Shown piece by piece: positions 16,018 through 25,900 of a stretch of DNA of 64,000 nt (positions are counted from its first letter, which is position 1; each line of letters opens with the position of its first letter). The notes below the pieces were generated by a model. The model was not told where the DNA came from. It saw only the letters and a program-made list of their open reading frames with translations, and searched no databases. The position numbers and the translations under genes are program-made. This stretch comes from Bordetella sp. BOR01 (GTDB lineage: Bacteria > Pseudomonadota > Gammaproteobacteria > Burkholderiales > Burkholderiaceae_B). Location of the stretch: NCBI RefSeq assembly GCF_019218885.1, contig NZ_JAHUWT010000001.1:1488001-1552000 (forward strand), in the 5' to 3' direction.

Positions 16018-16853
16018 GGCGCCGTCGTCGGCAGGGCCAACTCTTCCCAGCCGCGCTGCGCCGTGTCGCGCAGTATGGCGACCACATGCTGGCAGGCCTG
16101 GTCGACGGCCGCTTCGATCGGCTTGCCGGCCAGCAGGTGCCCGGCAAGCCGAGCGGCGAACATATCGCCCACGCCCTTGGCCGCGCATGGCACATGCGGA
16201 TGGCTGAACACACGCCGCTGGGTACGCGTGACCAGCGCTACCTGCATTTGCCCGGCCGGCCAGCCTTGCGGCGCGGCGCTGGTCACCACCACCCATTCGG
16301 TACCGCCGTCCAGTAGCCGCGCGGCCGCGTCCTGGGCCTCGTCCAGCGTGGCCAGCGTATCGCCGGTAAGCCGTTCCAGCTCGAAGTGGTTGGGGGTCAG
16401 TCCGTAGGCGCGTGGCAGCAACTGGGTGCGCCAGGCCTGGGTCAGGCGCGGGTCGGTGTAGACGCCGTGGTCGAAGTCGCCGATGACTGGGTCGACATGG
16501 ACACGCAGGCCCGGGTTGGCGCGCGTGGCCTGGTCCAGCCAGTCGGCCACCAGCGCGGCCTGGCCGGGGTCGGCCAGGAAGCCTACCAGTACGGCCCGGG
16601 CGCGCGCCACGGCGCCGCGCGCGATCAAGTCGCGCAGGTAGCCGGCGAACCAATCGGATGCGATGGCGCCGCCATGCACGCTGGGATAGTGCGGCGTGTT
16701 GCTGAGCAGCACCGTGGGCACCGCGGCCACCCGCAAGCCCATGGCCTGCAGCGTGGGCACGGCGGCATTGTTGCCCACGTGCCCATACACCACCTGCGAT
16801 TGGATCGAGATGACGTCGATGGGCAGCGGCTGCGGCGCGGTTGCGGCGTTCAT
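16014..16853 (-). CDS. pdxY: Pyridoxal kinase PdxY
   Basis: A 279-residue ribokinase-fold kinase that phosphorylates pyridoxal to PLP in the cytoplasm. The N-terminal substrate-binding region reads VISIQSQVVYGHVGNNAAVP with SNTPHY following, as in PdxY/PdxK. The ATP/anion-hole motif is KGVGDMFAARLAGHLLAG, with the catalytic Asp at residue 230. Another typical segment is VDPVIGDFDHGVYTDP. The gene overlaps the PLPBP gene upstream by 4 bases (ATGA) and the APH gene downstream by 4 bases, so the three are translationally coupled. Confidence 0.92.
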   Translation of the reverse strand: MNAATAPQPLPIDVISIQSQVVYGHVGNNAAVPTLQAMGLRVAAVPTVLLSNTPHYPSVHGGAIASDWFAGYLRDLIARGAVARARAVLVGFLADPGQAALVADWLDQATRANPGLRVHVDPVIGDFDHGVYTDPRLTQAWRTQLLPRAYGLTPNHFELERLTGDTLATLDEAQDAAARLLDGGTEWVVVTSAAPQGWPAGQMQVALVTRTQRRVFSHPHVPCAAKGVGDMFAARLAGHLLAGKPIEAAVDQACQHVVAILRDTAQRGWEELALPTTAP

Positions 16854-17632
16854 GGCTGCGAACCGGGCTGCGCCAGGCCGGGCCAGTAGTGGCTATCGGG
16901 CAGCGCGCGCGCGCCAAAGATGGCCTGGCCCACGCGCACCGTGGTGGCTCCTTCTTCGATGGCCAGGGCGTAGTCGCCCGACATGCCCATCGACAGTTCG
17001 TCGATGGCAATGCCGGCCGGCGCTTCCTGGCGCAGGCGTTCGCGCAGTTCGCGCAACCGCACGAAGCAGGGCCGTACCTGGGCGGGGTCGGACGAGAACA
17101 GCGCCAGGGTCATCAGCCCACGCACGCGCAGGCTGGCGAAGGCCGGCAGTTCGCGCACGAATGCGGCCGCCTGGCCGGGATCCAGCCCGAACTTGCTGGC
17201 TTCGCCGGATGTGTTGATCTGCACCAGGACGTCGAGCGCGCGGCCTTCGGCCTGCAGGCGGCGATCCAGCGCCTCGGCCACGCGCAGGCTGTCGAGCGCC
17301 TGGAATTCGCTGGCAAAGCGCGCCACCAGCTTGGCCTTGTTGGTTTGCAGGTGGCCGATGACGGCCCAGCGCAAGTCGGCAAGGTCGGCCATGGCTTCCC
17401 ATTTGGCATGGGCTTCCTGGACCTTGTTCTCGCCCAGTTCGCGGCAGCCGGCCTGGTAGGCTAGCCGGATGCGGGCTTCGTCGACGGTCTTGCTGACGGG
17501 CAGCAGGCGCACTTCGGCGGGATCGCGGCCGGCGCGGCGGCAGGCTGCCGCCATGTTGTCGCGCACTTGGGCAAGATTGCGACGAAAGTCGTCCACCGAT
17601 GTGGCGGGGGGATAAGCAGGGGTATCGGTCAT
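16850..17632 (-). CDS. PLP homeostasis protein (YggS/PLPBP family)
   Basis: A 260-residue TIM-barrel PLP carrier of the YggS family. The PLP-binding lysine is K48 in RLLPVSKTVDEARI. Other hallmarks are GENKVQEAHAKWEAM, WAVIGHLQTNKAK and the C-terminal LSMGMSGDYALAIEEGATTVRVGQAIFG (given in two parts: LSMGMSGDY and GATTVRVGQAIFG). YggS buffers intracellular PLP and affects amino acid pools. The ATG at 17632 begins the family-like sequence; a start 20 codons earlier is not supported by conserved residues. It is the first gene of the PLPBP-pdxY-APH operon. Confidence 0.92.
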   Translation of the reverse strand: MTDTPAYPPATSVDDFRRNLAQVRDNMAAACRRAGRDPAEVRLLPVSKTVDEARIRLAYQAGCRELGENKVQEAHAKWEAMADLADLRWAVIGHLQTNKAKLVARFASEFQALDSLRVAEALDRRLQAEGRALDVLVQINTSGEASKFGLDPGQAAAFVRELPAFASLRVRGLMTLALFSSDPAQVRPCFVRLRELRERLRQEAPAGIAIDELSMGMSGDYALAIEEGATTVRVGQAIFGARALPDSHYWPGLAQPGSQP

Positions 17633-17800
17633 CGTGCGGTTCAAGAATAGTCGGCGCGAGGCTGGCGCGAGCATTTTGCCAGCATGCCGCAATTTGACAC
17701 GTACGTCGAGGCACCGGACGCAAGCTGATATCCTGCAGGGCAGCGGCTACGATGGTGCCGCGGTTCGCGTGGAACCCATAAAAAAATCAGGAGGATGACA

Positions 17801-18778
17801 ATGCTGTTGAAGACTCTGGCCCGGTTCTGCCTGGGTATCGCGGCTGCATGCAGCCTGGCCGCCAATGCCGGGGCCGCCGATTGGCCGCAGCAGCCCATCA
17901 ACCTGGTGGTCGGGTCGCCGCCGGGCGGGTCTACCGACTACCTGGCGCGGCTGCTGGCCGACCCCCTGGGCAAGGAACTCGGCCAATCGGTCGTGGTGGT
18001 GAACAAGCCGGGTGGCTCGGGCAACCTGGGCAACGGCTACGTGGCCAATGCCCGGCCCGATGGCTATACGCTGGTGTTCGGCTACAACGGCTACCTGGTA
18101 TCGAACCCGCATCTCTTCAAAGACCTGGACCTGGATCCCGTGAAGCGATTCACGCCGGTGGCCTTTGTTGCCAGCGCGCCGCAATTGCTGGTGATCAGCA
18201 GCAAGGCGCCGTTCCAGGATCTGCCGGGCCTGATCCAGCATGCCAAGGCCAACCCCGGCAAGCTGAACTACGCATCGTCCGGCCAGGGGTCGATCCCTCA
18301 TGTGGGCGCGGTGATGCTGGAACAGATGGCGGGTATCTCGATGGTGCACATCCCGTTCAAGGGCGCGGGTGATGCCATGCAGGCCGTGGCGGCCGGCACC
18401 GTCGATTTTTACATCACCAGTCCGGCTGGCGCGATGGGCCAGGTCAAGGCCGGGCTGGCCAAGCCGATCGCGGTGTCCGGCGACAAGCGGCTGGACGCCT
18501 TGCCCGACGTGCCGACCGCGGCAGAGCTGGGCCTGGATGACTACAACGTGGGATCCTGGTTTGCCATCTATGGCCCCGAAGGCCTGGATCCGGCCATTGT
18601 CGCCAGGCTCAATACGGCGTTCAACCGTGTGCTGGACACCGAGAAAATCCGCAAGGGCGTGCTGAGTGCCGGCATGTATGTGGACACCATGTCGCCCGAC
18701 GAACTCGGAAGCTACACCGGCGAAGAGTTCGAACGCTGGGGCGCGATCATCAAGCAGGCCGGCATCAAGCTGGACTGA
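17801..18778 (+). CDS. Bug/TctC-family periplasmic solute-binding receptor
   Basis: A 325-residue exported receptor with a signal peptide MLLKTLARFCLGIAAACSLA cleaved near ANAGA. The mature start is ADWPQQPINLVVGSPPGGST, the Bug ligand loop, followed by KPGGSGNLGNG and RPDGYTLV. A consensus AGGAGG at 17789-17794 lies 6 bases before the ATG at 17801; the in-frame ATG at 17795 is too close to that site to be used. There is no TctAB partner. The next gene, 20 bp on, is a ketopantoate reductase-like dehydrogenase, so the ligand may be a 2-oxo or 2-hydroxy acid. Confidence 0.9.
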   Translation: MLLKTLARFCLGIAAACSLAANAGAADWPQQPINLVVGSPPGGSTDYLARLLADPLGKELGQSVVVVNKPGGSGNLGNGYVANARPDGYTLVFGYNGYLVSNPHLFKDLDLDPVKRFTPVAFVASAPQLLVISSKAPFQDLPGLIQHAKANPGKLNYASSGQGSIPHVGAVMLEQMAGISMVHIPFKGAGDAMQAVAAGTVDFYITSPAGAMGQVKAGLAKPIAVSGDKRLDALPDVPTAAELGLDDYNVGSWFAIYGPEGLDPAIVARLNTAFNRVLDTEKIRKGVLSAGMYVDTMSPDELGSYTGEEFERWGAIIKQAGIKLD

Positions 18779-18798
18779 CCACCGACAAGGAACGAACG

Positions 18799-19758
18799 AT
18801 GGCAAAGGTATGTATCGTGGGATGCGGCGCGATGGGCTCTGTGTACGCCGGATTGATGGCGGCGGCCGGGCACGAAGTGCATGCGGTCACGCCATGGCAA
18901 GAGCACGTCGACGCCATCAACGCCAATGGACTGCGCGTATCGGGCTATAGCGGCGATCGCGTGGTGCGGCTGGCCAGCGCGTCGACCGGTACGCACGACA
19001 TCGGACCTTGCGACCTGGTCATCATCGCCACCAAGGCCTTCGACGTCGAGGCGGCGGCGCGGTCGGCAGGGGCGCTGATGAATGCGGACACGGTGGTGCA
19101 AACCATCCAGAACGGCGTGGGCTCGCCCGAGCGCGTGGCGCGCTATGTCGACCCGGCGCAACTGGCGGTGGGCGTGGTGGGTGGCTACGGCGCCTCGATC
19201 CCCGAGTGGGGCCATGCACACCATAACGGCCTGGCGGTGACCTGGTTCGGGGCCTATGCCAGCCTGCCGCGCGCCAGTCTAAAGGCCTCGGCTGAAATCT
19301 GGCGCTCGTCGGGTTTCGAGGTGGCCCTGCACGACGACGTCTCCAGCATGGTCTGGAAGAAGGTCATCATGAACGTGGCGTATTCGGGCACGGCAGGGCT
19401 GACCGAATTGACGATTGGCCAGATCATCGAGCACCCCGAAGCCTGGCGCATCGCTTCCGGTTGCGCCCAGGAAGCCGTCGATGTGTCGCGCAAGCTGGGC
19501 GTGGAACTGGGGCTGCCCGACCCCATCGCACACGTGCGTGCCCTGGGCGGCAAGATCCCTGGCGCCCGGCCATCGATGCTGCTCGACCTGCAAGCGGGGC
19601 GGCGCTGCGAAGTCGATGCCATCAATGGCGCCATTGTCAGGTTGGGCCAAGAGTACGGCGTGCCCACACCCATCAATGATGTCGTGGTGGCGCTGATCCG
19701 GGCCAAAGAGTCGATGGCAATCGATGCGGCGCCCGTTGCCCGGGCTGGCGCACACTGA
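18799..19758 (+). CDS. Ketopantoate reductase (PanE/ApbA)-family dehydrogenase
   Basis: A 319-residue NAD(P)H-dependent reductase. The N-terminal Rossmann fold has VGCGAMGSVYAGLMAAAGHE (GxGxxG at residues 8-13) and VIIATKAFD. The C-terminal helical domain has the conserved KKVIMNVAYSGTAGLTEL segment and the PSMLLDLQAGRRCEVDAING motif that closes the active site. PanE reduces 2-dehydropantoate. Paralogues next to carboxylate receptors probably reduce other branched 2-oxo acids, and the Bug gene 20 bp upstream suggests such a catabolic role here. A Rho-independent terminator follows. Confidence 0.88.
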   Translation: MAKVCIVGCGAMGSVYAGLMAAAGHEVHAVTPWQEHVDAINANGLRVSGYSGDRVVRLASASTGTHDIGPCDLVIIATKAFDVEAAARSAGALMNADTVVQTIQNGVGSPERVARYVDPAQLAVGVVGGYGASIPEWGHAHHNGLAVTWFGAYASLPRASLKASAEIWRSSGFEVALHDDVSSMVWKKVIMNVAYSGTAGLTELTIGQIIEHPEAWRIASGCAQEAVDVSRKLGVELGLPDPIAHVRALGGKIPGARPSMLLDLQAGRRCEVDAINGAIVRLGQEYGVPTPINDVVVALIRAKESMAIDAAPVARAGAH

Positions 19759-19786
19759 AGACATCTTCCTGTCATAAAACCATCGG

Positions 19787-19813
19787 CGCGGCGTTCCTGG
19801 AACGCCGCGTTTT
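19787..19813 (+). terminator. Rho-independent terminator after the PanE-like gene
   Basis: CGCGGCGTT (19787-19795) and AACGCCGCG (19801-19809) form a 9-pair stem, extendable by one C-G, with a 3-5 base loop and TTTT (19810-19813) directly after. It separates the receptor/reductase transcript from the autotransporter gene. Confidence 0.85.
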
Positions 19814-19945
19814 CATTTCGTCGAGAAAAACCGGAGATTCATCGAAAAATTGCTGCGTTTATCCGAATTCTGCGCATTAATCGCACTTGTCGGATTGTTG
19901 CGGTGCGGCGTAACTGCGTGGGCACCGGTAAAAACGGAGAACAAG

Positions 19946-22900
19946 ATGGCCGGTGGCATGAAAATTCGTCGAAAACTCGCGTACAGGCGCCACATCCTGG
20001 TGTCGTCGGTGGCAACGGGCTTGCTGGCAGGCACCTCGCCCGCCACGGCCGCATGCACCGAATCCGGCGGTTGGCAGTGCGACTACAAGCCGGGCGAGAC
20101 CTACACGACCATCCAGGGCAAGAGCGAGGCGGGCTACAGCCCGCCGCACAGCAACGGCACCACGAATGCCGGCGCCGGCCCCTCCATCACCATCAACGAT
20201 GCCGGTGCAAGCTTCACCGTGTCCTCGGGCTTCGATACTTACCGGGGCGTGCTGTACGGCCAGACGTTTGGCGGGCAGGGCGAAGACGCGGGCAACGGAG
20301 GGGGCGCAGGCAGCGTCAACATCACGAGCTCCGGCAAGATGGCGGTGAGTGTCGACGGCGCCACGGACAGCAATGGCAATGTGACGAGGTCCACCCCGCG
20401 CGCTTTCATCACCGGGATATCGCAGGGCGGCGCCGGCGAGCTCGACGACAACGACGACAACGACTCCAATGGTGGTACAGGCGCAAATGGCAACGATGTC
20501 AGGGTCTCCGTGTCGGGCTCTTACGAGGTCGACGGCACCATCGCCGAGAATTTCGAAGGGGTGCTGGCCCAGAGCGGCGGCGGCCAGGGCGGCCGGCAGA
20601 ACAGTGCGCTGTTCGACAATCAGCATGGCGGCACGGGCGGTACGGGCCAATTGGCAAAGGTCCAGAATAGCGGCTCGATCAAGATCGGCGCGCAAGCGCC
20701 CATCCAGAGTTCCGCCGACCTGGTCAGCGGTATCCGGGCCTGGTCTTTCGGCGGCTATGGCGGCCATTACAACGGAGATGCCGGGGCAGGCGGCACCGTA
20801 GAGGTCGATCACTATGCCGGCGCCGAGCTGCAGGTGCGCGTCAACACGACGACCGCGGAGCAGGAAATCTACGGCATCCTGGCCGAGAGCGACGGTGCCC
20901 ACGGCTATCACTCCGAAGACAACGACGATCGGGGCGGGCAGGGTGGCAACGCCGGCACGGTTACCGTCAATGTCAATAGCGGCATCTCGGTCGATGTCAC
21001 GGGCGCCAGGCTCGAGCACGGTGCCGCCGTCCATGCCGCCAGCCAGGGCGGTAAAGGCGGCGAGGGTCCGAACGGCAATACCGGTGGCGACGGCGGCGAT
21101 GCCGGCGCCGTCACCGTGGCACTCAAGCGCAGCGGATCGGCATACGAGATCGCGACTTCGGGCACCGCGGTCAGCGGTGTGGTGGCCATCAGCCGCGGCG
21201 GGGAAGGCGGCGATGGGGCCGACAACACGGCCGTGGCCGGCCGGTCCGGCGGCGGCGGGTTCGGTGGCGATGGCGGCGAGGTTCAGGTGAACGCCGATAG
21301 CAACATCCGTATTACCACCAGCGGCGACTTCGCCAGCGGCATCGTGGCCATGTCGCTGGGCGGAGGCGGCGGCACGGGCGGCGAATTCACCGGCATCATC
21401 GGCGGCGGTGCGGGTAATGGCGGCAATGGCGGTGATGCCGGCAATGTGAAGGTGACCAACTACGCCGATATCGACACGCAAGGCGAGCACGCGTACGGGA
21501 TCCTGGCCCAGTCCATCTCGGGCGGCGGCGGCGCGGGCGGCGTGGCCGCCGGCCTGGTGCTGGAAGTGGGCGGCGACGGCCAGGCGGGCGGCACGCCCGG
21601 CGAGGTGGCGGTGTCCAATGGCGGCACCATCACCACCACCGGGTATGGGTCGCACGGCATCGTGGCCCAATCGATCGCCGACGGCGGGGGCGCGGCCGGC
21701 GGCGCCGGAGGCATCATCGCGATTGGCGGAAATGCCGATTCGGAACACGAGTCCCATGGTGGCAAAGTGTCGGCGGCCAACTACGGCACCATTTCCACCC
21801 GGGACGATGCCGCGAAGGGCATGCTGGTCCAGTCGGTTGGCGGAGGCGGCGGCAGCGCGGCGGGCACCGCGGGCATCCTGAGCGTGGGTGGGCAGGGCCA
21901 GGCCGGCGGCAGCGGCGGCGAGGTCCAGGTCACGTCCATTGGCACGATCACCACGGCGGGCGAATTTTCGCACGGCGTGGCTGTGCAATCGATCGGTGGC
22001 GGCGGCGGCGATGGCGGCAATGCCTTCGACCTGGCCATCGTCGCGGGTATCGGCGTGGGCGGTGTCGGCGAAGGGGGCGGTGACGGTGGCGCGGTTACCG
22101 TGTCGGGCAGCGAGCAAGCCAGCATCATCACCACGGGCTACGGTGCCAAAGGCCTGCTGGCCCACTCGGTGGGCAAGGGCGGTGGGTCCGGCGGCTTTGC
22201 GTTCGGTGCCGGCATTGCCGACCTGACCTTCCAGATGGGCGGCGACGGCGGCGGAAGCGGCTCGGGCGGAGTCGTCACGGTCGATCGATCAAACCTGCAT
22301 ATCCAGACGGCCGGAGGCTTGGCCACCGGCCTGGAGGCGCAATCGATAGGCGGGGGCGGCGGCACCGGAGGCGCCGTGGTCACCGACACCCTCGGCATCG
22401 AAGTCAACTTGAACATGAGCGTGGGCGGCGCCGGTGGCGTGGCCGGTGATGGGGGCGCGGTCAATGTGGCGCTGGACCAGAGTTCGATCACGACGACCGG
22501 CAGCGTCGACCTGACCGGCGATTCCGAAGATGACGACGATACCGACAATACAGACGCGGATGGCGCTACCGCCATTCTTGCCCAGTCGATCGGCGGCGGC
22601 GGGGGCAATGGCGGCAATTCCATCGTCGACAACTTCATTCTCGGCATACCAATCGAGGCAGGCGTGGGGGTATCCATCCCGATCAACCTGACCATCGGCG
22701 GCGAGGGTGGCGCAGGCGGCGACGGCGGCGCTGTCAATGTCGATATCGCCAATACCGCCTTGACGACCCATGGCCAATATTCGCGCGGCATTCACGCCCA
22801 GTCGGTTGGCGGCGGGGGCGGAAACGGCGGGGATTCCTCCGTCTATTCGCTGGCGGTCGATTTTCCCGACACCGTGAATGTGCAGCTCCAGGCCTCGGTG

Positions 22901-25900
22901 GGCGGCCAGTGCGCGGACGACAATTGTGTGGGCGGCAACGGTGCGGCAGTCGACGTGGACTTGACGAACAGCGCCATTTCCACCGCGGGCGACTACGCGA
23001 CTGGCGTACTGGCGCAATCGATCGGCGGTGGCGGCGGATCGGGTGGGGCGGCGTACTCGTCGAGCTATGCCTTCGGTACCTATGCCAGCGTGTCGGCATC
23101 GACCGCCGTCGGCGGCAAAGGCGCCGTCGCTGGCGATGGCGGCCTGGTCAACGTAAGCCAGGACGCGGGCAGCAGTATCGTCACCACCGGGTCAGGCGCG
23201 CGGGGGATCGTCGCGCAATCGGTGGGCGGTGGGGGCGGAGAATCGCAAGGGGTTTCCGCAGTGGCTTCCCTGGGGGGACACCTGTTGCCCGGCGAAGAGA
23301 CTGTAGTGCCGTCGTTGACCCTCTCGGTGGCCGTCGGCAGAGAAGGCCCTGGTGGAGGCGACGGCGCCGCCACTGCGGTCCACAACGCGGGCATCATCAC
23401 GACGCTGGGCCGCAATAGCGACGGGATCATGGCGCAGTCGATCGGCGGCGGCGGCGGCCTGGGAGGCTCTGTCGGGGCTGGCTACGACTCGATACTGAAT
23501 AACGTCTCGGCCTTGGTCAACCACATCCGAACCAATGGGCGGCGGCTGAGATTCAACACCAGCGGCCGGATGTCGGTGGGCGTGGGCGGCACCGGTGGCG
23601 CGGGCGGGCAGGGCGATCTGGTCACCGTCGTCAATCAGGGCGACATCACCACGACAGGCGACTACGCCGACGGCATCGTGGCACAGTCGATCGGCGGCGG
23701 CGGTGGCGAGGGTGGCCTTTCCTCGGTCGATGGCAAGACCTCGCTGTATTCCGGCGTGCTTTCCATCGGCGGCAGCGGCGGCGGCGGCGGCCTGGGCGGG
23801 CAGGTGGACATCGATCTGCAGGATGGTTCGTCCATCCTGACCCGGGGTGGCACGGCCTATGGCGTCCTGGCGCAGTCGATCGGCGGCGGAGGCGGCCTGG
23901 GCAACATGGGATCCGCCATCTTCAGCGGCACGATGAATATCGGTTCGGGCGTGGGCGGACACGGTGGTGACGGCAGCGATGGCGGGGCGGTCAACTTCGC
24001 GGCCAGCGGCAACAATATCGTGCAAACGCTGGGCGACGGCTCGCATGGCGTCGTGCTGCAATCCGTGGGCAACGGCGGCGGTGCCGGCGGCACCGCCGAC
24101 TACGGCGCGAACTCATTCATACTGGATTATTCGCTGGTGATGTCGCTGGGCGGCCACGGCGGCAATGCCGGCAACGGCGGAACCGTGACGGCCTGCGGCT
24201 ACCAGGTGGAGTGCTCGGCCGTCAATATTTCGACTGCCGGCGACCAGGCTGCCGGATTGATTGCGCAATCCGTCGGCGGCGGCGGGGGCGTGGGTGGGAT
24301 AAACACCATTTCCAATCCCAAGCGGGTCTGGGGCGCGATCAGGCCCTTCAACATTGCCTTGGGATTGGAACTGGGCGGCAAGGGCGGCACGGGTGGCGAT
24401 GGCGGCAACGTTGTCGTCGAAGGTGACTTCTCCATCGGCACCCAGGGGGATTTCTCGCCAGGCCTGCTGGCGCAGTCCGTCGGCGGCGGGGGCGGGACGG
24501 GTGCGGCCCAGGCGCTTTACCCTTGGGAAAACGGCCTCAACGAAGGCGAGCACACGACGACCCAGCTCACGGTGCATGTGGGGGGGCGTGACGGAGACGG
24601 CGGCGATGCCGGCGTGGTCTCTCTGCAGAACAACGGCGATATCGTCACCCTGGGCGACGTATCGCATGGCATGGTGGCCCAATCGATCGGCGGGGGCGGC
24701 GGGGTGGCGGGAGCCGTGGTGAAACAGCTGGGCAGCGACGATACCAGCGATCCCAGCGGCGCTCTTCCCTCCGAATCAGAAATGTACCTGAATGTCGGCG
24801 GAGATCCCGGTGACGCTTCGGCCGACGACGGCGATGATTCCGGTGACACCGCAGAGTCGGTGCGGGGTGTCGGCAATAGCAATCCGCTGAAAGAGCAGGA
24901 CGCCGTGTCGATCGCGGCGCTGGGCTCGGTAAGCACCGGCGGCGATTGGGCCATGGGGATACTGGCTCAATCCATAGGCGGCGGGGGCGGTGCAGGCTAT
25001 GTCGGTTCGAATACCCAGGGCGTGTCTTCCCCCACCGTCGGGGCCGCGAACGTGGGCGGCGGCGAGGGCAGCAACGGGTATGGCGGCGATATCGCCTTGC
25101 GGGTGGACGGTGCCGAAGATACGGGCATCCTTACCGCCGGCAATGGCGCGTACGGTATCCTGGCCCAATCCATAGGCGGAGGCGGCGGCCTGGCCGCGGT
25201 GCTGGCTTCCGGAACGGGTATCAAGATGAATGTCGGGGGCGCCCAATCTTCCGACTCGTCCCATACCCAGACCGGTGGCAAGGTCAGGCTGTATGGATCC
25301 AAGACGATCGTGACGAACGGCGCTGATGCCCATGGCGTGGTGCTGCAGTCGATCGGCGGCGGCGGCGGGGTGGCCGGCATGAGCTTGCCGGCCGACGGCG
25401 GCAGCGTGGCCGGAGACATCCTGGTGGGCGGCACCGACTATGGCGACGCGCAAGCGGTCACGGTCGACAATGCCGTCTTGCGTATCGGCACGGCCGGCGA
25501 TCGCGCCTTTGGCCTGGTCGCGCAATCGATAGGCGGTGGTGGCGGCATCGCCACGGCGGGCGCCGGCGTTGGCCTGTCGCAAGTGACACTGGGCGGGCAG
25601 GGCGACGCGGTTGGCCATGGCGGCGATGTGACGGTAAGCCTTGCCGGTGGCAGCCAGATCCAGACGCAGGGACGTGGTTCGCACGGCGTGGTTGCGCAGT
25701 CCATCGGTGGCGGCGGCGGAATCGCCGGCGACCCTTCAGTGGGCCCGCTGGCCGTGGCGCCCTCGGCTGCCGACGGCGGCCCCGACGCGGGCGGAGGCAA
25801 CGGGAATGATGTGTCCTTGTCCATCAACGCCGACATCGTCACCAAGGGCGATAGCGCGTTCGGCATCCTGGCGCAATCCATAGGCGGCGGGGGCGGACTG

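Noticed and set aside
19877-22165. 762-codon minus-strand open frame inside the autotransporter gene
   Set aside because: It mirrors the Gly-rich repeats as Ala/Asp/His-rich repeats and has no start signal. It is produced by the codon bias of the opposite strand.
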